DNA of 64,000 nt from CAZPKH01 sp964407165 (GTDB lineage: Bacteria > Bacteroidota > Bacteroidia > Bacteroidales > Muribaculaceae), in contig CAYOUJ010000001.1 in assembly GCA_964407165.1 (NCBI GenBank), positions 1-64,000 of the forward strand, written 5' to 3'. The notes under the pieces were generated by a model. That model worked only from the letters and a program-made list of their open reading frames with translations. It did no database searches and was not told the origin of the DNA. A program made the position numbers and the translations under genes. This document shows positions 10,418-22,720 of this stretch, one piece after another (position 1 is the first letter of the stretch; the number at the start of each line of letters is the position of its first letter).

Positions 10418-10455
10418 CAAAGTTACGGTTTTTTGGCCGAATTGTTGTAACTTTG
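10418..10455. promoter_or_regulatory. divergent -7 boxes for helicase and purL
   Basis: Minus-strand TAACTTTG at 10418-10425 points to the helicase, and plus-strand TAACTTTG at 10448-10455 points to purL. Both continue as GCACC. At the usual 19-21 nt spacing, the -33 region of each promoter would lie on the -7 box of the other. Neither has a good TTTG at -33. Confidence 0.7.
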
Positions 10456-10483
10456 CACCCAAAATTAATAACTGACATCTTTT

Positions 10484-14191
<3,708 letters not shown>

Positions 14192-14225
14192 TTCAGTTAT
14201 TGAGTAATTGAGTTACAGCATGTTT

Positions 14226-14270
14226 GACTGCTCGCGGCATAAATGCCGTGGGCAGTCAGTGTTTTGTTTT
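14226..14270 (+). terminator. purL terminator
   Basis: GACTGC..GCAGTC stem (14226-14257) with inner GGCAT..ATGCC pairing, followed by GTGTTTTGTTTT. Confidence 0.85.
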
Positions 14271-14325
14271 AACTATTGTCAACAAAAATTCGGGATGAGT
14301 TGTTAATAGATAAAAGGAATTAGAA

Positions 14326-14345
14326 TTTGGCGTTTTAACGCCAAA
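14326..14345. promoter_or_regulatory. 20-bp perfect palindrome upstream of HdeD-like gene
   Basis: TTTGGCGTTTTAACGCCAAA lies 60 nt before the start codon at 14405. It could be an operator for a dimeric regulator or a leader hairpin. Confidence 0.45.
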
Positions 14346-14404
14346 CCCTAAAAACTCATAACTAAAAATCAAAACACGTTTAACAACTAAATATCCATAG
14401 AATT

Positions 14405-14965
14405 ATGAAAGCAATTCCTGAGCGGTTTATGGGACCCACCCGTTGGTGGTGGCTCATCCTGTGCGTAGGCATTCTTACAGTGCTGGCCGGCTTCACATAC
14501 TGGTTCTGGCCGGTTGCCGGATTCGCCGTAGCATCGATCATCTTCGGCTGGCTGCTTATCCTCGCCGGCATCGTGCAGCTGTGCGTGGCCGCAGGCCCTG
14601 ACTACCCGCGCGGCTGGGGCTGGTGGATAGCCGGCGGCATCATCGACATGTTTGTGGGCTTCATGATGGTCCGCAGTGTTGTCCTTTCCGAGGCTCTTCT
14701 GCCTTACTTCTTGGCATTTATCTTCATCTACTGGGGTATCACGGCAATAGTCAGCGGTGTCAACAAGGTTCACCAGCGCTTCTGGTGGCTGTATCTGGTC
14801 AACGGCATCCTGCTCCTGCTCATCGGCTTCTTCTTCATCGAGGCCGGCTGGGTCGGCAACATGGAGACTGTCAGCTTCCTGACCTCCCTGGCCTTCATCT
14901 ATTGGGGCTTTGCAGTGGCCATGACCGCCTACGACATGCGCCCTGCCAGATCGGATAACGAGTGA
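14405..14965 (+). CDS. HdeD/DUF308-like small membrane protein
   Basis: 186 residues, almost entirely membrane helices (about six in three hairpin pairs). Typical repeats are WWLILCVGILTVLAGF near residue 15, WWIAGGIIDMFVGFMM near 75 and WWLYLVNGILLLLIGFFF near 130. The internal repetition of W-W/L-x-G-I-L/I is characteristic of the HdeD family, whose E. coli member is linked to acid resistance. The role here is unknown. It sits between its own leader palindrome and a strong terminator, so it is monocistronic. Confidence 0.8.
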   Translation: MKAIPERFMGPTRWWWLILCVGILTVLAGFTYWFWPVAGFAVASIIFGWLLILAGIVQLCVAAGPDYPRGWGWWIAGGIIDMFVGFMMVRSVVLSEALLPYFLAFIFIYWGITAIVSGVNKVHQRFWWLYLVNGILLLLIGFFFIEAGWVGNMETVSFLTSLAFIYWGFAVAMTAYDMRPARSDNE

Positions 14966-14984
14966 GCCTTCACTTAAAACTTAA

Positions 14985-15022
14985 AAAGGGCCTGCCCCAA
15001 AAATTTTGGGGGCAGGCCCTTT
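14985..15022. terminator. intrinsic terminator after HdeD-like gene
   Basis: AAAGGGCCTGCCCC pairs with GGGGCAGGCCCTTT around an A/T loop. The tails are T-rich on the plus strand. Confidence 0.9.
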
Positions 15023-15114
15023 AAACTTTTACCGGTGTTTAGGGTCAAACAGATAAAGGCGTAGGTGCATTTGGTGCTTTTTGCCTGAATCATTGCAAAT
15101 TTTTCAGAGAAAGC

Positions 15115-15145
15115 ATTGCTGTTTCGAAAATTTATTGTAAATTTG
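15115..15145 (+). promoter_or_regulatory. possible promoter of the exported Gly/Trp-rich protein
   Basis: ATTG at 15115-15118, then 19 nt, then TAAATTTG at 15138-15145. The rest of the 323-nt gap (14966-15288) holds the terminator, a small CGAAAG..CTTTCG hairpin at about 15153-15168, and short direct repeats of CGAAATCCC and ATCGAT type. Confidence 0.4.
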
Positions 15146-15288
15146 TAAAGTCGAAAGGAGGCTTTCGCCGCCCCCCTCGACGATCTCGAAATCCCGAAAT
15201 CTCGAAATCCCGATTAAAATCGATAACCTCGATTGCCATCGATTCACCATCGAGCTAAAAACTATAAACCAAAAACTAAAAACTTTAT

Positions 15289-16428
15289 ATGATGACCTGC
15301 AAGAAACTATTCATTACTGCCTCCCTGATGGTAGTAGGGGTGGCTTTAGCTTGTGCCCAAGGTTATTATGACGACGACATCTACTTCGACTCCTCGAAGC
15401 AGCAGGCCACCACCGTCAAGACCTCCCGCAAAAGCTCTCCCTCCCGCCGCACGACAACTACGGTCACCGTGCTCCCGGGATCTGATACGTACACCGTGGT
15501 CACCAACTGCGACCGCTCCGACGACGAGTATAACCGCCGCGGCGACTACGCGCCTGCCTACATTGTCACTACCGACACTTCCACAACTATCTATAGCGAC
15601 AGCGACCCGTACTACTACACCCGTCAGCTGGCCCGCTTCGACAACCCTGAGCTGCTCGACGCCCTCGACGACTCCACGCAGCAGGCTGTCATTGCTTCCG
15701 ACCCGACCATAATCAACATCTATATCGAGAACAACGACCCGTATTATGGCTGGGACCGCTGCTATTATCCCTATACCCGCTACGGCTTCGGTTGGCCTTA
15801 CTACGGCGTAAGCTGGGGCTGGAGCTGGGGCTGGGGCGGTCTCTACTTCGACTGGGGTTGGGGCTGGCCTTACTACGGCTGGGGCTGGGGTCCCGCCTAC
15901 GCCTGGGGTCCCTCCTGGGGCTGGGGAGGCCCGGCTTACGACCACGGTCACTACCGCAGCGCACGTCATCCCGGGTTTAACCACAACAGGCCCGGTGAGC
16001 GCTGGGCCGGAGGTGGCACCCGTCACTCCGCCGGCAGCGGCTACCGTCCCGGCGCAGGCAACCGCGGCGCCTTCGGTGCAAGTCCTAATTACCGCACAGG
16101 TCGCCATGGCAGCACCGGCGCCGCAGGATACCGCCCCGGCAGCAACGGTGGATACCGTCCGAGCGGCACCTCCTCACCCTCTTATCGCGGCAATACCACC
16201 GGCGGCTCTAACCGCGGCACAGGATATCGTCCCGGCAGCAACGGCAGCTCCAAGAGCAGCGGCGGCTCTACTCGCGGCTCCTCGCGCAGCGGCAGCAACA
16301 ATGGCGGCTCGCGCTCCAGCGGCAGCTTCAGCGGTGGCGGCGGTGGCAGCCACGGCGGTGGCGGCGGTGGCGGTGGCTCCCGCGGCGGTGGCGGTGGCGG
16401 TGGCCGCGGAGGCGGCGGACGCCACTAA
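15289..16428 (+). CDS. exported low-complexity Tyr/Trp/Gly-rich protein
   Basis: 379 residues and no known domain. There is a signal peptide at residues 1-23 (KKLFITASLMVVGVALACAQ), with probable cleavage after CAQ. Residues 24-140 are polar with many Asp/Tyr. Residues 150-215 are an aromatic run of GWGWGW-type repeats rich in Tyr and Pro. Residues 220-379 are Ser/Gly/Arg-rich and end in near-pure glycine. This order suggests a secreted or surface-exposed, largely disordered protein. The ATG one codon later is an alternative start. Its neighbour is an outer-membrane protein gene on the same strand, 98 nt downstream. GC-rich tandem codons make the C-terminus prone to length variation. Confidence 0.8.
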   Translation: MMTCKKLFITASLMVVGVALACAQGYYDDDIYFDSSKQQATTVKTSRKSSPSRRTTTTVTVLPGSDTYTVVTNCDRSDDEYNRRGDYAPAYIVTTDTSTTIYSDSDPYYYTRQLARFDNPELLDALDDSTQQAVIASDPTIINIYIENNDPYYGWDRCYYPYTRYGFGWPYYGVSWGWSWGWGGLYFDWGWGWPYYGWGWGPAYAWGPSWGWGGPAYDHGHYRSARHPGFNHNRPGERWAGGGTRHSAGSGYRPGAGNRGAFGASPNYRTGRHGSTGAAGYRPGSNGGYRPSGTSSPSYRGNTTGGSNRGTGYRPGSNGSSKSSGGSTRGSSRSGSNNGGSRSSGSFSGGGGGSHGGGGGGGGSRGGGGGGGRGGGGRH

Positions 16429-16443
16429 TCCATCACCCCGATT

Positions 16444-16487
16444 ATTATAAGCCCTATAGCGCTTATATGGCCTATAAGGCTTATAAT
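16444..16487. repeat. ATTATAAGCC inverted repeat
   Basis: ATTATAAGCC (16444-16453) and GGCTTATAAT (16478-16487) enclose CTATAG/CTTATA-type sequence. It resembles the AAGCCCTATAAG palindromes beside rprXY but is diverged. No T-run follows. Confidence 0.7.
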
Positions 16488-16526
16488 CATTAATTAGACA
16501 CTAAACACCCAAACAACTAGATATTT

Positions 16527-18155
16527 ATGAAAAAGACGATGCTCACAGCGCTCGCTGCCACAGTGGCTTTAGCGGCCTCAGCACAGAGCGCCATCGATGC
16601 CTATCAGATCTCACAGAACGACCTGAAGGGCACAGCTCGCTTCATGTCAATGGCCGGCGCGTTCGGCGCTCTCGGCGGCGACCTGTCTACACTCACCCAG
16701 AATCCCGGCGGCATAGGCGTCTACCGATCGAGCGAAATCGGCGTCACGGTCGACTTCAACTTCCAAAAGACCAACACCAACCCCGTCGGCATTAGCGGCT
16801 GGGGTGACAAGTATACCCAGACCAAGGTTTACTGCAACAACTTCGGCTATGTCGGCGCCGTCGACCTCAACAACGACGTGATGCCCTACTTCAACTGGGG
16901 CGCAAGCTACACCCGCGCCGTCTCGTTCGACCGAGTCTATCAAGGCTGGATGCCGCAGCTCAACGGCTCCCTGACCAACTATGTGGCCAACTACACCACC
17001 GCAGACAATTACACCCAGGCTGACCTGTCACAGTCATATTACAGCAACTACAATCCCTACCAGGCCTCCTGGGCACCCTGGATGAGCATACTCTTTTACA
17101 ACAATTACTTGATCAACCCCTCCGGCAACGGCTACGTGGGCCTCTATGACGGCACCGCCGGCACCGGCGACTACATGACCCGCGAGAAGGGTTACGTCGA
17201 CGAATACTCCATCAACTTCGGAGGCAACATTTGCAATACCCTCTACTGGGGCATCGGCTTCGGCATCACAGACATCGATTACAAGTCGGATGTCTACTAT
17301 GCCGAGTCGTTCAGCTCCGCACGCGTTCCCACCACCGACGCAACCGCCACTACCGATGGCTCAGCTGAATACTCGCTCAACAGCTGGAAACACATCTACG
17401 GTACCGGCTTCAACTTCAAGTGCGGCGTCATCCTCAAGCCCATCAACGAGTTGCGCCTCGGCTTGGCCGTACACACGCCCACATACTACAAGCTCTCTCA
17501 AGAGGGGTTTGCCCAGGTCGACTATTACATGTCCACAGGCTACTATCCCACGTCCAACAACTCCTGGATGACAGGCACCAACGAGGGCTACGCCGACTAC
17601 TTCGAGTGGAAGTCGCGCACCCCCTGGCGCCTCATCGCATCGGCGGCAGGCGTCATCGGCGGCAAGTTCATCATCAGCGGCGACTATGAGTACCGTCCCT
17701 ATCAGGACATGTATATCGCCAACAATGACGGTGACGAATACTACAACATTACCGGCGACGTCAAGAACTATTATCAGGCAGCTAACATCGTGCGCCTCGG
17801 CGCCGAATACCGCGTCACCCCGCAGGTCAGCGTCCGTGCCGGATACAGCTACGAGAGCACCCCGGTAACCTCTGAGATGCGCTCTGACAAACTCCCCGTC
17901 TACACCTCCGGCCAGGACGACACCGAGACAACGCCCTCTTACACCAACGACAAGTCGACCCAATACATCACCTGTGGCATCGGCTACAAGTATAAGAGCT
18001 TCTATGTAGATGCCGCATACGTCCACAAGCACCGCCGCTCCACCTACCACGGCTTCACTCCTATGGAAACCGCCGGCGGAGTCACGGGCGCACCCGTCTG
18101 CGATGTCAAGGATGACAACAACTCGTTAGTAATATCCATTGGCTTCAGATTCTAA
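16527..18155 (+). CDS. outer-membrane beta-barrel protein, OmpP1/FadL/TodX family
   Basis: 542 residues: signal peptide 1-20 (ending AASAQS) and mature N-terminus YQISQNDLKGTARFMSMAGA. Together with GALGGDLSTLTQNPGGIGVY, this matches the FadL-type hatch/plug region of Bacteroidetes homologues. The rest is amphipathic beta-strand with many aromatics, ending in a C-terminal phenylalanine (SIGFRF), as expected for BAM-dependent insertion. The family transports hydrophobic molecules such as long-chain fatty acids; the substrate here is unknown. Its last 17 nt overlap tcdA. Confidence 0.88.
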   Translation: MKKTMLTALAATVALAASAQSAIDAYQISQNDLKGTARFMSMAGAFGALGGDLSTLTQNPGGIGVYRSSEIGVTVDFNFQKTNTNPVGISGWGDKYTQTKVYCNNFGYVGAVDLNNDVMPYFNWGASYTRAVSFDRVYQGWMPQLNGSLTNYVANYTTADNYTQADLSQSYYSNYNPYQASWAPWMSILFYNNYLINPSGNGYVGLYDGTAGTGDYMTREKGYVDEYSINFGGNICNTLYWGIGFGITDIDYKSDVYYAESFSSARVPTTDATATTDGSAEYSLNSWKHIYGTGFNFKCGVILKPINELRLGLAVHTPTYYKLSQEGFAQVDYYMSTGYYPTSNNSWMTGTNEGYADYFEWKSRTPWRLIASAAGVIGGKFIISGDYEYRPYQDMYIANNDGDEYYNITGDVKNYYQAANIVRLGAEYRVTPQVSVRAGYSYESTPVTSEMRSDKLPVYTSGQDDTETTPSYTNDKSTQYITCGIGYKYKSFYVDAAYVHKHRRSTYHGFTPMETAGGVTGAPVCDVKDDNNSLVISIGFRF

Positions 18156-18903
18156 CCGTGAACAGGGGCGCTCACTCCCTCTCCGCAGCTTCGCCCGCGT
18201 CTCCCGCCTGATAGGCGAGGAGGCGCTGGCTGCTATTCGCTCCAGGCGCGTGCTTCTCCTCGGGTTGGGTGGTGTAGGCTCCTGGTGCGCCGAGAGCCTT
18301 GTCCGCTCAGGAATTGAGCACATCACCCTCGTCGACGCCGACGCAGTGGACGTAACCAACATCAACCGCCAGCTCCCCGCAACCACCTCTACCGTCGGCC
18401 GCCCCAAGGTCGTGGTCATGCGCGAGCGCCTGCTCGACATCAACCCCGAAGCCGAAATAGAGGCACGGCAGATGTTTTACGACGAGACGACGCAGCATCT
18501 CTTTGACCTCGAACAGTTTGATTATGTGATAGATGCCATCGACTCCCTGTCGGCAAAGGCGTTGCTAATACTTAACGCCACGGCTGCCCGCCGTCCCCGC
18601 ATCTACTCATCCATGGGCGCCGCGCTGAAAATTGACCCTTCGCGCGTGGCCGTCGCCGAGTTCTGGAAAGTCAAAGGCTGCCCCCTCGCCCGCGCACTCC
18701 GGCAGAAATTCAAGCGCTCGGGGCAGATGCCGCGCCGCAAGTTTCAGTGCGTCTACTCTGACGAACTCCTTCAAAACCTCGGCCCATCGGACGAGACCTG
18801 CGACTACAAGGCGCAAATCAACGGCGCCCTCTGCCACATCACCGCCATCTTCGGCCTTACCCTCGCCTCCCTCCCCCTCCGCCACACCCTCAGCGCCAAG
18901 TAA
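18139..18903 (+). CDS. tcdA: TcdA/CsdL-like tRNA ct6A dehydratase (E1-like)
   Basis: Predicted ATP-dependent enzyme that cyclises tRNA t6A37 to ct6A. It has 254 residues of the ThiF/E1 fold. The nucleotide loop is LLLGLGGVGSW near residue 40. DADAVDVTNINRQLPA binds Mg-ATP, YVIDAIDSLSAK is in the middle, and SSMGAALKIDPSRV precedes the C-terminal half. No ATG or GTG is available before the domain, so the start is taken as TTG at 18139, inside the end of the FadL-type gene. This is an unusual start and suggests translational coupling. The first 17 residues are variable and GC-rich. It ends 5 nt from the convergent priA stop. Confidence 0.9.
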   Translation: MASDSNREQGRSLPLRSFARVSRLIGEEALAAIRSRRVLLLGLGGVGSWCAESLVRSGIEHITLVDADAVDVTNINRQLPATTSTVGRPKVVVMRERLLDINPEAEIEARQMFYDETTQHLFDLEQFDYVIDAIDSLSAKALLILNATAARRPRIYSSMGAALKIDPSRVAVAEFWKVKGCPLARALRQKFKRSGQMPRRKFQCVYSDELLQNLGPSDETCDYKAQINGALCHITAIFGLTLASLPLRHTLSAK

Positions 18904-18908
18904 ACGGG

Positions 18909-21371
18909 TTAGGGGTCGACGTCGTAGTAGATGCGGGCTGCGCGCATTTCGGGGAGGGTGACGAGGGCAGTTTGGGCGTCGAGGAGGACGGTCTTGGCTT
19001 TGGTCAGGGATACCGCAGGCTCAAGTTTGACCATAATGCGCTGGATGTACAGCAGTTGCACTTTGCCAACAGGGGGCTCTTCGGGGCCGGTAACGCGCCC
19101 TCCGAGCAACGCGCGCAGATGATTGCCAAGGGTGGTGGCAAGATGCTCGAGGGCGCGGCGGTCGGGGTGCTTGAGGTAGATATAGATCATGCGCGTGAAC
19201 GGCGGATAGCCAAACTCCTGACGCTCTGCAATTTCTGTGTTGTAGAAGCCGCTGTAGTCATGGGTGACTATCTGCTGCATGACGGGGTTGCCGACGTCCA
19301 TGGTCTGCACGGCCACGACGGCGCCGGGGAGTTTGCGACCGGCGCGGCCTGCAACTTGCTCTATCATGTTGAACGCCCGCTCGTGTGCGCGGAAGTCAGG
19401 GTAGTGGAGCACCGAGTCGGCGTTGACAACGGCGACGGTAGTAACTTCGTCGAAGTCAAGACCTTTCGACACCATCTGCGTGCCGATGAGTATGTCCTTG
19501 CGGCGAGCGGCAAAGTCGTCGATGATGGCTGAGTATGCATCCTTGGCGCGCGTGGTGTCGAGGTCGAGGCGCGCGAGGCGTGCCTCGGGGAACGCAGCCT
19601 GCGTCTCCTCCTCGATGCGCTCCGTGCCGAAGCCCACAACGTCGATGGTGTGGTCGTGGCACGCGGGGCAGACAGCAGGCAGCGCGTACTTCGCACCGCA
19701 GTAGTGGCAGACCAATTTGTCGATGCCGCGGTGGTAGGTCAGCGACACGTCGCAGCGCTCGCACTTTGGTATGTATCCGCACATCCGGCACACGGCCATG
19801 GGCGCGTACCCGCGGCGGTTGATGAAGACAATTGCCTGGTGCTTGTTGGCCAGCGAGCTTTGTATCAGTTCTTTCGTCTGCGGGGCGAGGGATAGGGGAG
19901 GGGCGCCCTTGGGCAGCTTCTGCCGCTCACGCTTCATGTCTATGAGGCGTATCTCCGGCAGGGGCATTTGCGAATAGCGCTCGTTGAGGGTGACCAGTCC
20001 GAAGCGGCCGGTGAGCGCCTTGTAATATGTTTCGACAGAGGGAGTTGCGGTGCCGAGGAGTGTCTTGGCGCCGTGGAGCGATGCCAGCACTGTCGCCGTG
20101 TCGCGCCCTTGATAGCGTGGCGCCGGTTCAGACTGCTTGTAGCTGCTGTCGTGCTCCTCGTCGACTATCACGAGGCCGAGGCGGTCGAAGGGGAGGAATA
20201 TCCCCGAGCGCGGGGCGATGATGAGGGCGCCTTCCCCCTTCATATCAAGCATGCGCCGCCAGATGTCAACGCGCTCGTTGTCGCTGAATTTCGAATGGTA
20301 GATGATGACCCGCTCGGCGAATACCCGCTGCATGCGGTGCGTAAGCTGGGTGGTCAGGGCTATCTCCGGCACCAACAACAGCACCTGCTTACCCTCACGC
20401 AACACATAGTCAATCAGGTGAATGTATATCTCCGTCTTGCCCGAGGAGGTGATGCCGTGGAGCAGGGTGATGGCCTTGTCGAGCCCCGAGGCGTGTATCT
20501 CGCTGAGCGCCCGCTGCTGCTCTTCAGTGAGCGTCGGCAGCGACGTGGCGGGTGCGCCGTTGTACATGAATCGGTTCACCGCCTTGCGGTAAACCTCCAC
20601 CAGTCCCTTCTGGCGCAGGGATTCTACTATAGGGGGTGTGACGTCCGCTTTCTCACAGAGCATGCGACGTGGTATCTCGCCCTGCTCCTGACCGGAAAGC
20701 TGGAGCAGCCCGAGCAGGGCCATCTCCTGTTTCTTCGCGTTCTTGACGGCGGCGAAGGCTTCCGTGCGACCCTCGGCTGTGGCAAGCATTTCAGTGGGTT
20801 TGACGTACACCTCCTGCTTGGTGCGGTATTTCTCGACCAGACGCTCGGAGATGATGACTGCGCCTTTCTCGAGCAGCCTGCTGATGACGGCATTAACGCG
20901 CTTCAGTCCTGATTTCTTGGCTATCTCGCTCACCCGCAGGTGTGTGCCCTCGTGGTCGAGCACCTGCACCACCAATGCCTCATGGTCGCTGAGCGTCTGG
21001 CCGGGCGCCTCCTCGTATTCGTCGTTCAGCTCAACGAAAGTCTCGCTCTCGAGCTTGAGCGCGGCGGGGAGGGCAGCCTTGTAGACGTCGCCGATTGGAC
21101 ACATGTAATAGTCGGCCATCCACTGCCACAGCCGAAGCTGTGGGTTGCGCAGAACGGGCGTGTCGTCCATGACGTCGATTATCTCCTTGACTTCAAACCC
21201 TTTGGGTGCCACAGGCGTGACCGAGGAGACTATTCCGGTGTAATATTTCGAGCGGCCGAAGGGCACGAGCACGCGGTGTCCCTGGCGCACGTGCTGCTCC
21301 AGCGCCGGCGGCAGGGCGTAGGTGAAGGTGTCCTTGAGCGGCAGCGGCAATATTACTTCAGCGTAGACCAT
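18909..21371 (-). CDS. priA: PriA, primosomal protein N' (replication restart helicase)
   Basis: Recognises stalled forks and reloads the replicative helicase. It has 820 residues: an N-terminal 3'-DNA-binding domain at about 1-105, a winged-helix region, then the helicase core with Walker A GITSSGKTEIYIHL near residue 310 and DEEH in VIVDEEHDSSYKQ near 405. A zinc-binding stretch of eight Cys follows (CRMCGYIPKCERC, then CHYCG and CPACH) at about 530-580. Motif VI is VAGRAGR. Length and motifs are complete. There is a heptad array upstream of its start. Confidence 0.97.
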   Translation of the reverse strand: MVYAEVILPLPLKDTFTYALPPALEQHVRQGHRVLVPFGRSKYYTGIVSSVTPVAPKGFEVKEIIDVMDDTPVLRNPQLRLWQWMADYYMCPIGDVYKAALPAALKLESETFVELNDEYEEAPGQTLSDHEALVVQVLDHEGTHLRVSEIAKKSGLKRVNAVISRLLEKGAVIISERLVEKYRTKQEVYVKPTEMLATAEGRTEAFAAVKNAKKQEMALLGLLQLSGQEQGEIPRRMLCEKADVTPPIVESLRQKGLVEVYRKAVNRFMYNGAPATSLPTLTEEQQRALSEIHASGLDKAITLLHGITSSGKTEIYIHLIDYVLREGKQVLLLVPEIALTTQLTHRMQRVFAERVIIYHSKFSDNERVDIWRRMLDMKGEGALIIAPRSGIFLPFDRLGLVIVDEEHDSSYKQSEPAPRYQGRDTATVLASLHGAKTLLGTATPSVETYYKALTGRFGLVTLNERYSQMPLPEIRLIDMKRERQKLPKGAPPLSLAPQTKELIQSSLANKHQAIVFINRRGYAPMAVCRMCGYIPKCERCDVSLTYHRGIDKLVCHYCGAKYALPAVCPACHDHTIDVVGFGTERIEEETQAAFPEARLARLDLDTTRAKDAYSAIIDDFAARRKDILIGTQMVSKGLDFDEVTTVAVVNADSVLHYPDFRAHERAFNMIEQVAGRAGRKLPGAVVAVQTMDVGNPVMQQIVTHDYSGFYNTEIAERQEFGYPPFTRMIYIYLKHPDRRALEHLATTLGNHLRALLGGRVTGPEEPPVGKVQLLYIQRIMVKLEPAVSLTKAKTVLLDAQTALVTLPEMRAARIYYDVDP

Positions 21372-21374
21372 ATA

Positions 21375-21466
21375 AGTTTTTAGTTTTTAGTTTTTAGTGA
21401 TCAGTTCACACGAAAAGCCATAAAAAGGCATTTCACTAAAAACTAAACACTAAACACTAAAAACTT
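21375..21466. repeat. mirrored heptad array upstream of priA
   Basis: AGTTTTT units on the left and ACTAAAA/ACTAAAC units on the right, period 7. The spacer contains GGCATTTC, resembling the spacer of the mreB-mreC array. It sits between the divergent priA and galM. Confidence 0.8.
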
Positions 21467-21478
21467 GTATAAAACTTT

Positions 21479-21509
21479 TTTGCAAATTTAATAATTTTAC
21501 TTAAATTTG
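21479..21509 (+). promoter_or_regulatory. galM promoter
   Basis: TTTG (21479-21482), 19 nt, TAAATTTG (21502-21509), then CAG. This is an exact match to the Bacteroidetes consensus, about 60 nt before the start codon. Confidence 0.8.
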
Positions 21510-21569
21510 CAGTGCCAAAATACCATAAAAAAACTAACGATAAACCAAAATTACTACCCCTAATCAGCA

Positions 21570-22622
21570 ATGAAAATCAGCCATGACACCGTCGGCACGC
21601 CTCGCGGGCGCGTCGATCTCTACACAATCACCAACGCCACAGGCGCCTCGGTGATGCTCTCGTCGATAGGCGCCGGCATCGTTGAGGTCTGCGTGCCCGA
21701 TTCACACGGTCAGCTTGGCAATGTGGCCCTGCGCTACGCCGACATCAGCTCTTACTTCGAGGACGGCCCGTGCATGGGCAAGACCCCCGGGCGCTATGCC
21801 AACCGCATCGCCCGTGGACACTTCACGCTCGACGGCAAGGAATACACACTCGCCACCAACTGCGGTCCTAACCACCTGCACGGTGGCCCTACCGGCTTCC
21901 AGAACCATATCTGGCAGAGCGAGACTGTCGGCGACGACACCGTGCGCTTCCGCCTGCACAGCCCCGATGGCGACGAGGGCTACCCGGGCAACCTTGACGT
22001 GACGGTCAGCTACCGCTGGAGCGACGACAACCGCCTGCTCATCGAGTACGAGGCACGCACCGACGCACCTACCGTCATCAATCTCACCAACCACACATAC
22101 TGGAACCTGCGCAACTGGGATGCAGGGACAGCCCTGAACCACAAACTGCAACTCAACGCCAACCACTACCTCGTCACCGACGAGAGCCTGGCTCCCACTG
22201 GCGAGATTGCCCCCGTGAAGTCCACCCCCATGGACTTCACCATCGAGCGACCGGTGGGCGAGCAAATCAACAAACCCTACAACCCCCTGAAGTACGGCAA
22301 AGGATACGACTCCTGCTGGGTACTCGACCGATCGACCCCTGAGACATTGGAGCTTGCCGCAACTCTGCTGTGTCCCATTACTGGGCGCCAGCTCACCGTA
22401 CGCACCACCCAGCCCGGCGTGCAGGTCTACACCGCCAACTGGATGGACGGCTCACCCGTCGGCCCCGGCGGTCATGTCTACCATGACTACGACGCAGTGG
22501 CCATCGAGTGCCAGCAGCTGCCCGACTCCCCCAACCATCCCGACTTCCCCTGCACCATCCTCCGCCCCGGCGAGGTCTGGCGCCAGGCCATCGAATATGC
22601 CTTCAACGTCATCGACTACTAA
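21570..22622 (+). CDS. galM: aldose 1-epimerase (galactose mutarotase)
   Basis: Interconverts alpha and beta anomers of aldohexoses. It has 350 residues of the galactose mutarotase-like beta-sandwich. KTPGRYANRIARG near residue 72, the first catalytic His region NHLHGG near 98, LTNHTYWNL near 173 and the catalytic Glu in AIECQQLPDSPNHPDFP near 310 are all present. There is no signal peptide, so it is cytosolic. It is monocistronic with its own promoter and shares a bidirectional terminator with the malate dehydrogenase gene. Confidence 0.95.
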   Translation: MKISHDTVGTPRGRVDLYTITNATGASVMLSSIGAGIVEVCVPDSHGQLGNVALRYADISSYFEDGPCMGKTPGRYANRIARGHFTLDGKEYTLATNCGPNHLHGGPTGFQNHIWQSETVGDDTVRFRLHSPDGDEGYPGNLDVTVSYRWSDDNRLLIEYEARTDAPTVINLTNHTYWNLRNWDAGTALNHKLQLNANHYLVTDESLAPTGEIAPVKSTPMDFTIERPVGEQINKPYNPLKYGKGYDSCWVLDRSTPETLELAATLLCPITGRQLTVRTTQPGVQVYTANWMDGSPVGPGGHVYHDYDAVAIECQQLPDSPNHPDFPCTILRPGEVWRQAIEYAFNVIDY

Positions 22623-22664
22623 TCCCTTTACCCGATTACCCGCTTACCCGGTTAAATACCAAAT

Positions 22665-22698
22665 CAAGCCCCCGCGGAGATGGCTTCGCGGGGGCTTG
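22665..22698. terminator. bidirectional terminator between galM and mdh
   Basis: CAAGCCCCCGCG pairs with CGCGGGGGCTTG across a 10-nt loop. It is equidistant from the two convergent stops. Confidence 0.88.
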
Positions 22699-22720
22699 TA
22701 TTATGGGGTAAGTAGGTGGC

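Noticed and set aside
18165..18196. GGGGCGCTCACTCCCTCTCC near the TcdA start as a further intragenic element
   Set aside because: Only partial likeness to copy A (GGCGCT and CCCTCTCC); cannot be separated from chance in GC-rich sequence.
20200..20232. GCGCGGGGCGATGATGAGGGC in priA as an element copy
   Set aside because: It encodes a conserved PriA segment, so the likeness is coincidental.
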